From an uncultured bacterium (lineage in GTDB: Bacteria > Planctomycetota > UBA1135 > GCA-002686595), in the NCBI GenBank assembly GCA_905480285.1, contig CAJQPT010000256.1, positions 1 to 54,078 of the forward strand: a stretch of 54,078 nucleotides of DNA. The letters run 5' to 3'. Every line of letters begins with the position of its first letter. Position 1 is the first letter of the stretch. A program made the position numbers and the translations under genes. Below are positions 48,663-54,078 of this stretch, piece after piece. Under the pieces are notes generated by a model. That model worked only from the letters and a program-made list of their open reading frames with translations. It had not been told where the DNA came from and searched no databases.

Positions 48663-49484
48663 TCAGCGCCGCTCGGGCAGCGCATTGAGGCCCCAGTCGT
48701 AGTCCATGTAGCGGACCCTGAGCTCGGGAGAAGCGCGGCGGAGCGCGCCTGCAAGCTCGGGGTCACCGAGCTGCTCCGCGATCCAGTTCACGACAGCCTC
48801 GTCCTTACCCCCGAAGTCCTCCTCGAACCAATCGAAGATCTTCGATACTTGAATGGCGCCCTTGACCTGCCGGAGGTTGTTCCGGTCAGCGTCCATTAGC
48901 CAGCTACGGACCTGGTCCCTCAGTTGCCGGTCGAGCACGGTACCTCGGTAAGGCTCTGCGCGCAGGGGTGGGCACCCCAGCGACGCGCAGTTGACGGCCG
49001 CGTGCAGCCGCGCGTCGACGAACTGCGGCCGGAGGATCCCGTGCTCGATGTCGTCCAGACAGAGCTTGCGTCCCTTGCCCTTCGGATCAAAGCCTGCCAT
49101 CGGGATGAAGCGCTTCTTCCAGGGTGAACCGAACCAGCCGCCGATCTTCTTGATGCTCTTGACCGGCCCCTCGTCCCTCACCAGCTGGAGCGTGAAGGCG
49201 TTGTAGGCGTTGATCCAGTAGGCGAAGCGCTCGGAGCGGCTCCAGCTCCCAAGCTCACGCGGCGTCACATCAGCGAGCGAAGCGAGGTAGCTATCCAGGG
49301 CCTCAGGTGACCGACGAAGCTCGGCGTAGTCCACCAGCCCCTCCTCAAGCACCCTGTCAAGAACAGCTCCAAGGCCAGCGTGCGCGTGGTCAAACGGGTC
49401 GTCTGGCGACCGGCCTCCCACGGTCAGAGCTGCCACCGAGAGCAGGAGCGTGACGTGTAAGAAGGAGAGAACGCGGTCGGTCAC
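48663..49484 (-). CDS. Exported DUF547 protein
   Basis: 273 residues from GTG 49484. VLSFLHVTLLLSVAALTVGG is the signal peptide. RFAYWINAYNAFTLQLV, LCLDDIEHGILRPQF, DARLHAAVNCASLGCPPLR and QVKGAIQVSKIFDWFEEDFGG are DUF547 signatures; this family has a papain-like fold with Cys in N-C-A-S-x-x-C-P and His in D-x-R-x-H. Proteolytic or transglutaminase-like action in the envelope is possible but not shown for the family. A single gene. Confidence 0.9.
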   Translation of the reverse strand: MTDRVLSFLHVTLLLSVAALTVGGRSPDDPFDHAHAGLGAVLDRVLEEGLVDYAELRRSPEALDSYLASLADVTPRELGSWSRSERFAYWINAYNAFTLQLVRDEGPVKSIKKIGGWFGSPWKKRFIPMAGFDPKGKGRKLCLDDIEHGILRPQFVDARLHAAVNCASLGCPPLRAEPYRGTVLDRQLRDQVRSWLMDADRNNLRQVKGAIQVSKIFDWFEEDFGGKDEAVVNWIAEQLGDPELAGALRRASPELRVRYMDYDWGLNALPERR

Positions 49485-49532
49485 AGTGTTGGGCGGTTCG
49501 GCCGCTGGGTCGGGCCGGATGATCCAGGGGCT

Positions 49533-50165
49533 CTAATTTGCCCCAGGGGATGGGCTGTCGCCCCCAGCAGCAGCCTTGAGGATCGCATGAAGCTCCTCGC
49601 TCGAGAGCCCGGTCGTCCGCAGGGCATCGATCACAGCCCCCTCCTCAAGTCCGACGTCCTGGGCGAGGTAGACGCCGTACATCACCGCGGCCAGGGTCCC
49701 GTCGTCGTCGAGGATCAGGACCCTGGGTCGAGCAGGCGCGTTGAGCATGCGTCGGAGCTGTCCGAGCGCCCCGTCCGCGAGGAGGACGCCGTGATCCTCG
49801 ACCGAGGTCGACGCCTCCCCAGCCGCGCACTCGTCGCCTGTGGGGTCCACTGCGACGAACTCCAGGCCCGCCTCGCGCGCGATCGACTCCACGAGCCCGC
49901 TGGCCTCCGAGGCGCGCCTCAGGTCCACCACCATCTCCACGCCTCGACGGCGCGCGAGGTTGATCGTCGCCTCGACAGACCCGTCGGTGGGCGCGCCACC
50001 CACCCAGTCACCGCCGTAGGTCAGCGAGCGCTTCACACCGCCGAGCGGCTCGGCGTCGAGTCGCGGTGGTAACCGATAATCCGCGTCCGTCGCGTGTCCA
50101 GCACAGCCCACGAGGCACAGCGCCACGGCGAGTAGAGCCAGTTGGGGGAGTCGGGCAGGGAGCAT
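49533..50165 (-). CDS. Lipoprotein with degenerate phosphatase-like domain
   Basis: 210 residues from ATG 50165. Lipobox CLVGC (Cys about 20). The mature part has the layout of DUF442/dual-specificity phosphatases: GGVKRSLTYGGDWVGGAPTD, then LARRRGVEMVVDLRRASEA and, at the catalytic loop, RVLILDDDGTLAAVMYGVYLA. Where active members have H-C-x4-5-R, this reads LDDDGTLA, so both Cys and Arg are gone and it should be inactive as a phosphatase. It may be a binding protein. The lipoprotein at 24141 is its active-looking counterpart. TATGAT at 50223-50228 on this strand is a good -10 box. Confidence 0.75.
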   Translation of the reverse strand: MLPARLPQLALLAVALCLVGCAGHATDADYRLPPRLDAEPLGGVKRSLTYGGDWVGGAPTDGSVEATINLARRRGVEMVVDLRRASEASGLVESIAREAGLEFVAVDPTGDECAAGEASTSVEDHGVLLADGALGQLRRMLNAPARPRVLILDDDGTLAAVMYGVYLAQDVGLEEGAVIDALRTTGLSSEELHAILKAAAGGDSPSPGAN

Positions 50166-50222
50166 GGAGGCGCGCTGATCGGGAACCTCCGAATGAGGCT
50201 TCAGTTCGAACACAGGGCGCGG

Positions 50223-50228
50223 ATCATA
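50223..50228 (-). promoter_or_regulatory. -10 box (TATGAT) of the phosphatase-like lipoprotein gene
   Basis: TATGAT, one base from TATAAT, lies 57 bases before the ATG at 50165 and would give a leader of about 50 bases. Confidence 0.5.
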
Positions 50229-50276
50229 GGGGCGGTCCGCGGGCTCACAAGCCCCCTACAGCAGGACGTCCCCCAT

Positions 50277-51206
50277 ATGCACCATCGCGCCACCCTCCCC
50301 ATGCTGCCGGCTGAGACCACCCGGGATCAGCTCCTCTTCGTCGGAGGCCCTGACGGGGCCACGGCCGTCCACTTCCCGGCGGCGTTCGGTACAGCGTCTC
50401 GGGCCCTCGACGTGATCCCTCCTGGCGTGTACGAGGGATTGCGGACCTTCGGGAGGAGCCGCTTCTTTGGCCTGCGGACCCATCTCTCACGGCTCCGGGA
50501 GTCCGCCGCTCATTTCAAGACGCCCCTGCGCTACGACGAGGAGCGGCTCGTCCGCACGCTCAAGTCAGCGGCCCGTCAGGCGGCCCACGCCTTCGACGCC
50601 GAGGCACGCCTGCGACTCGACGTCGCGTCGGGCCCCGCGCTTGCCTTCGGCGCCGAGAGCAACATCGTGATCGCAGCCAGCGCCTACCACGGGACTCCAG
50701 AGGACGTGCTGGCCCACGGCGCGAGGCTCCGGACCGCCCCGGGCCTGCGCCGTCCTGACCCGGCCGTGAAGACCTCCGACTTCATCCCCCTCAGAGAAGC
50801 CTGGATCAACGCGCACGGCGACTCAGAGGCGTACGAGCACGTCATGCTCTCCGAGGACCAGATGTTGCTCGAGGGAACTCAGAGCAACCTCGTCCTTGTA
50901 CAGGGTGGCGAGGTCTATCACGCGCCCACTGGCGTCCTCCCGGGGGTCACGGTACGAGCCGTGCTCGACCTCGCTCGCGCCGCGGGAATCGCGGTCCACG
51001 AGCGCTTCGTACCCGTCAGCAGCCTCCCAAGCTTCGACGAGGCCTTCATGACCACCTCCGTGCGAAGCGTCGTGCCGATTCAGAGCATCGACGATGTGCA
51101 CTTCGGGGCCCCAGGGCCGCTGACGCTGCGCCTCAGCGCGCTCTACGACCAGCTCACGGCGTCGGACGCCGCCGACCCGGCGGCGCGCGAGCAGGCGCGC
51201 TACTGA
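50277..51206 (+). CDS. Class IV PLP-dependent aminotransferase (branched-chain aminotransferase-like)
   Basis: 309 residues. PLP fold type IV: VIPPGVYEGLRTFGRSRFFGL is the typical opening, LRESAAHF follows, the PLP lysine is likely in PAVKTSDFIPL, and MLLEGTQSNLVLVQGG holds the glutamate contacting the pyridine nitrogen, then PTGVLPGVTVRAVLDLARAAG. The family includes IlvE, D-amino-acid aminotransferase and aminodeoxychorismate lyase; a branched-chain role would pair with leucine dehydrogenase here but cannot be decided from sequence. ATG at 50277 precedes the fold; ATG at 50301 is an alternative. Confidence 0.87.
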   Translation: MHHRATLPMLPAETTRDQLLFVGGPDGATAVHFPAAFGTASRALDVIPPGVYEGLRTFGRSRFFGLRTHLSRLRESAAHFKTPLRYDEERLVRTLKSAARQAAHAFDAEARLRLDVASGPALAFGAESNIVIAASAYHGTPEDVLAHGARLRTAPGLRRPDPAVKTSDFIPLREAWINAHGDSEAYEHVMLSEDQMLLEGTQSNLVLVQGGEVYHAPTGVLPGVTVRAVLDLARAAGIAVHERFVPVSSLPSFDEAFMTTSVRSVVPIQSIDDVHFGAPGPLTLRLSALYDQLTASDAADPAAREQARY

Positions 51207-51282
51207 CCCCCGTGGGTTGACGTGCGAGCCATCCGCACCCCGCTGGGGCAGGGGATGATGCAGCCGCCTGACGGCTCGCGAC

Positions 51283-51678
51283 TCAGGCGTCCGCTGGCTT
51301 CATGAACCGCAGCCCCAGCCAGGCCCATCCGACCATGAGCGCGAGCCCCCCCAGAGGCGTCACCGCGCCCAGAATCCGAGGTGCGCCCAGCGCCATGGCG
51401 TAGAGCGTGCCCGAGAAGACGACCGTTCCCAGCACGAGACACCAGACCGGCGCGACGAATCCGACCCGCCTCCCGGCAGCCGCCCCGATTGCGATCAGCG
51501 CCACCCCATGGAGCAGGTGGTATTCGCCGGCAGTGGTCCACCAGGCCATCCGCTTCGCAGCCTCCGGTGCACCCTCCAGCAAGGACTCGAGGCCATGGGC
51601 ACCGAAGGCTCCCATTCCCACTCCGAGGCACGAGAGTGTCGCTCCTGTGGCGGCGATCGGGTTCATTCTGGGAGTCAT
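51283..51678 (-). CDS. DUF423 membrane protein
   Basis: 131 residues with four hydrophobic segments. GAFGAHGLESLL near the start and TAGEYHLLHGVALIAIG then FSGTLYAMAL and TPLGGLALMVGWAWL are the DUF423 (YwdK-like) pattern. Function unknown. ATG at 51678 or 51666 are both possible; the second starts the family block. Confidence 0.9.
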   Translation of the reverse strand: MTPRMNPIAATGATLSCLGVGMGAFGAHGLESLLEGAPEAAKRMAWWTTAGEYHLLHGVALIAIGAAAGRRVGFVAPVWCLVLGTVVFSGTLYAMALGAPRILGAVTPLGGLALMVGWAWLGLRFMKPADA

Positions 51679-51789
51679 CAGGGATTCCGAAGCCGCCCTT
51701 CATGGGCGGGATAGGTTTCTTTGGAGGGGGTTGCAGTGGGGGAAGCTGCGCCGCTCCGCGCGCCGTCACACCGCACCGATTCTGCCTCG

Positions 51790-53127
51790 ATGATCTTCGC
51801 TCTCGCTCTAAGTCTTGCCGCATTCCAGGGCGCTCCCGCGTCTGCCCAGAGCCCCTCGAACCAGGGAGCCCCGACGCAGGCCTCGCTCGGCGGCCTGTCC
51901 GTGACGCCCTTTGCGCCGACCATGCAGGCCAACCTCGTCGGCGCACGCATGCTGAACGTGACGCTCAACCTGCCCACCCAGGCCTGGCAAGAGGAGTTCA
52001 TCCTCGCGATCCCCTCCACCGTGGTGTGGCCCGCTCCGATGCTGACGCTCTTCCACGGCTACGGGGAAGAACCTTCGGACCTCATCGCCAAGCCGCTGGT
52101 CGGAGAGGCCATGTCCCGCGGCTACATCGTCTTCATCCCCCTCGGCGCCCACAAGTACAACTACGGCATCGAGTACTCCCAGCGGAACATCGAGCTCGCC
52201 TTCGAGTTCCTGTCCGCCAGGCTCCCCATCGACCTCGACCGGATCTACGCCGCAGGCTTCTCCATGGGCGGCGGTGCGGCCGCCAGCTTCGCGGCTCGCC
52301 ACATGGACCCCGCCGGCCTTCGAATCGCGGCGGTGGTGAACCACACGGGGACCAATTCCCTGCGCGCCACTTATCAGCAGTCCAACGACACCATGCTGTT
52401 CCGCAGCCCGCTGATGTTCGGCGCGACGCCCTCCGAGGATCCGTTCGCCTACCAGCGGAGCTCCACGATCGACCTCGACGCCCTCAGCGGCCAGCTCATC
52501 TCCGAGGGAGAGATGGCCTCGAACCTCTCCCACGTCCCCACCCGACACTGGAACGCCGACTTCGATCCCAACCCCTACATCGTGGAGCAGACCGAGCAAC
52601 TGCACACCCAGATGCTCTCTCACGGCGCCGATTCCGCCCGGCACATCGTCCAGTCCAACCAGCACGAGTGGGAGACCCTTGACGCTGTGGCGGTGATGGA
52701 CTGGCTCGGTCAAGAGCGGGCGCAGCTCCCCGCCCCCGGTGAGGTGGTCCAGACCGTGGCCGACCGCGACGGCCGCTGGCATCAGCTCAACGTGACCCAG
52801 GACCAGCAAGGCCAGTTCACCCCGGTGGTCTGGAGCAGCCAGCCGACCAGCAACATGCTGTACCTGATCGAGATGGCCAACGCCCAATCGATCGGCGCAC
52901 ACCTCGACGACATGGCCCTCGACAGCAGCGCCGACGTCCGCGTCGTGCTCCAGGTCACCGACACCTCCACGCCCGACGTCGTCCTCATGGGATTCCCCCA
53001 GCCGCCCATGAACGTCCTCCGCCGGGGCGTGTCGACCTCAGCGTGGACCTACGATGCCGCCTCGGGCACCGTGACCCTCCACGAGACGGCGGGCGCGGGC
53101 TGGTCCGACTGGACCATCGCTCCCTGA
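51790..53127 (+). CDS. Exported alpha/beta hydrolase (esterase/PHB-depolymerase-like)
   Basis: 445 residues from ATG 51790, with a signal peptide MIFALALSLAAFQGAPASAQ. The hydrolase domain has MLTLFHGYGEEP (oxyanion region), IYAAGFSMGGGAAASFAARH (nucleophile Ser, about 160) and QSNQHEWETLDAV with the probable catalytic His. The C-terminal 130 residues are beta-rich (WHQLNVTQDQQGQFTPVVW, VVLQVTDTS) and may be a carbohydrate- or polymer-binding domain. It resembles secreted polyester or feruloyl esterases. GATTCT lies 6 bases before the ATG, one base off the TANNNT pattern. The next 660 bases hold no gene. Confidence 0.85.
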   Translation: MIFALALSLAAFQGAPASAQSPSNQGAPTQASLGGLSVTPFAPTMQANLVGARMLNVTLNLPTQAWQEEFILAIPSTVVWPAPMLTLFHGYGEEPSDLIAKPLVGEAMSRGYIVFIPLGAHKYNYGIEYSQRNIELAFEFLSARLPIDLDRIYAAGFSMGGGAAASFAARHMDPAGLRIAAVVNHTGTNSLRATYQQSNDTMLFRSPLMFGATPSEDPFAYQRSSTIDLDALSGQLISEGEMASNLSHVPTRHWNADFDPNPYIVEQTEQLHTQMLSHGADSARHIVQSNQHEWETLDAVAVMDWLGQERAQLPAPGEVVQTVADRDGRWHQLNVTQDQQGQFTPVVWSSQPTSNMLYLIEMANAQSIGAHLDDMALDSSADVRVVLQVTDTSTPDVVLMGFPQPPMNVLRRGVSTSAWTYDAASGTVTLHETAGAGWSDWTIAP

Positions 53128-53626
53128 GGACGGGACCCTCCACGACGGGCAGGACCCGGCGCTGCTCGGGACCCGAGGTCGGACACCGACACGGGAGTCC
53201 ACACGGAGTCTCGGCCAAACATTGACGCCTCGTCGGCCGCTGATACCTGGTCCGAGCTTGGACGCTGGGCAGACCCTGCTCCTGGGATCGACCCTGACGC
53301 TCGGACGCGGCCATGAGCGGGAGGCTCCACCTCGAAGCCCGAGACGGTCCAGTGACCAGGAAGCGCCCGCACGGGCCAGGGCGAGCTGGATACCCGCCGC
53401 GGCCGTGGCACCAAGCTCGAGGGCTCAAGGACCTCAGGGCCCCACTGCGAGGCTCCGCCGTCGTTCCCAGCGGATCGAGGCCCCGCATGGACCCTGAAAA
53501 GGAGAAAGGCCACCCGCGACAAGATCGCTGGCGGCCTTCCTTCTCCATCCTTCCCTGCACTCCTGATAGCTACAGCCATCCGGTGCGCAGATCTCGGACC
53601 CACACAGTACCTACATACCCCTAGGA

Positions 53627-53632
53627 TATAAA
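53627..53632 (+). promoter_or_regulatory. TATAAA in an AT-rich patch of a gene-free region
   Basis: TATAAA is the best -10 consensus match in the window. TATCCT on the opposite strand (53623-53628) overlaps it. No protein start follows within a reasonable distance on either strand. Confidence 0.45.
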
Positions 53633-53651
53633 CCTACCTCCACGCTCATTT

Positions 53652-53761
53652 CCCCGAAAGGTCGGGGGCTCTCCGAGGCCTCACGCCCTGCGCTCCCCTG
53701 AAGGGCCCTCCAGGCACCAGGAGAGCCTCTTCCTCCTCAAGGGAGAGGGCCTCGCCGAGAG
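53652..53761 (+). ncRNA. Candidate structured RNA
   Basis: A 6-base-pair hairpin (CCCCGA-AAGG-TCGGGG, 53652-53667) is followed by a long-range stem: 53669-53679 pairs with 53749-53761 (11 pairs with a 2-base bulge). Inside it a hairpin of 8 pairs (53726-53733 with 53741-53748) abuts the closing stem directly. The layout suggests a three-way junction. It lies about 13 bases after the expected start from the TATAAA box. It does not match SRP RNA (no GGAA/AGCAG core) or any riboswitch I know. Folding was done by eye. Confidence 0.35.
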
Positions 53762-53792
53762 TCCAGGAGTGAGACTTCGCCCCTTTCAGCGC

Positions 53793-54077
53793 TCAACGAC
53801 CCAGGATCTCGGAGAGCGGGTCCTCGCCTGACGCCGACTCCGGGTCGCCGCCCAGGCTCTGGATGAGGGCGTCCAGGTAGGCCTTGCGGTGGGCGGCGTC
53901 CCCGTCGTCCGGGCCCACGGCCGGGATCTGGCTCTGGAGATCGAGCTGGATGGCCGCTTGGGCCATCTCCGCCAGCTGGGCGCTCTCGTCAGAGCGGTCC
54001 TCGGCGAGGAGCGCCCCGATCGCCTTGCCCACGGCCTCCACAGAGTCTCCTCGGGCGTGGGTGGAGCGGCGCAGGCA
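53793..54077 (-). CDS. C-terminal end of an unrecognised protein (5' end beyond window)
   Basis: The frame is open to the window edge, so only the last 94 residues are visible; GTG at 54041 need not be the start. The visible part is acidic and helical (LAEDRSDESAQLAEMAQAAI, then AAHRKAYLDALIQSLGG) and ends SGEDPLSEILGR. No family recognised. Confidence 0.55.
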   Translation of the reverse strand, partial: CLRRSTHARGDSVEAVGKAIGALLAEDRSDESAQLAEMAQAAIQLDLQSQIPAVGPDDGDAAHRKAYLDALIQSLGGDPESASGEDPLSEILGR

Positions 54078-54078
54078 C

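Larger units (their letters stand above)
53128..53792. other. 665-base stretch without a recognisable protein gene
   Basis: Frames on both strands resemble nothing and have poor starts. It contains an AT-rich patch at about 53601-53640 with TATAAA, a possible folded RNA after it, and an imperfect hairpin GGAGAAAGGCC / GGCCTTCCTTCTCC at about 53500-53550 that could terminate the esterase transcript. Confidence 0.6.

Noticed and set aside
51381-52682. 433-codon + frame overlapping the DUF423 and esterase genes
   Set aside because: Pro/Arg-rich shadow of two recognisable genes in other frames.
53049-53603. Minus-strand frame of 184 codons across the end of the esterase gene and the following gap
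   Set aside because: It overlaps a clear exported hydrolase, has no motif, and its composition is typical of a shadow frame.

Overview
The window is a GC-rich (roughly 70% by eye), densely packed bacterial chromosome segment with about 48 protein genes on both strands. The gene content points to Planctomycetota: a DUF1800/DUF1501 gene pair with a twin-arginine signal, a formylglycine-type sulfatase, a PhoD-like phosphatase, fragments of a very large macroglobulin-like planctomycete family, and an arginine-rich ribosomal protein S21. Assignment to a deep, high-GC lineage of that phylum is inference. No rRNA, convincing tRNA, transposase, phage gene or CRISPR array was seen.

Layout. 1-1.5 kb: a 5'-cut + strand fragment of the giant macroglobulin-like family meets, tail to tail, a minus-strand N-terminal fragment of what looks like the same family; this is a rearrangement or assembly junction. 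1.7-13.5 kb: glycosyltransferase, leucine dehydrogenase, a large DinG/XPD-like helicase, sulfatase, an envelope protein plus DUF4136 lipoprotein pair, class I aldolase and PrmA. 13.5-18 kb: a gene-poor stretch, a lipoprotein with two aspartyl-protease (DTG) motifs, then a sugar transferase and methyltransferase coupled by ATGA. 18-26 kb: a radical-SAM-like protein without the iron-sulfur cysteines behind a hairpin-rich leader, an ABC ATPase and its likely membrane partner, thioesterase, hydrolase, DUF4870, cupin, TatD, a phosphatase-like lipoprotein, RluA-type pseudouridine synthase and rpsU. 26-38 kb: recD2, a double UspA, rarA, truncated hemoglobin, an Arg-rich exported protein, PhoD-like phosphatase, a TrmH/SpoU methyltransferase divergent from rsgA, a conserved hypothetical, folC and a Nudix-like protein. 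38.5-54 kb: DUF1501/DUF1800 pair, UbiD decarboxylase, OprP-like porin tail to tail with a PhoR/PhoB-like two-component system, tryptophan 2,3-dioxygenase, DUF547, a second phosphatase-like lipoprotein, class IV aminotransferase, DUF423, an exported esterase-like hydrolase, a 660-base gene-free stretch with a possible structured RNA, and the 3' end of a minus-strand gene.

Themes. (1) Expression: at many first-in-unit genes a TANNNT hexamer lies 6-9 bases before the start codon and Shine-Dalgarno sequences are nearly absent, which implies leaderless transcripts. (2) Genome dynamics: short tandem repeats (4-22 base units) repeatedly sit in the bases just after, or across, stop codons, and others expand low-complexity stretches in genes. 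(3) Function: mostly housekeeping repair, translation and metabolism (RecD2, RarA, DinG-like, TatD; PrmA, RsgA, RluA, TrmH, S21), plus envelope and phosphate-related functions (PhoD-like phosphatase, OprP-like porin, PhoR/PhoB-like pair).
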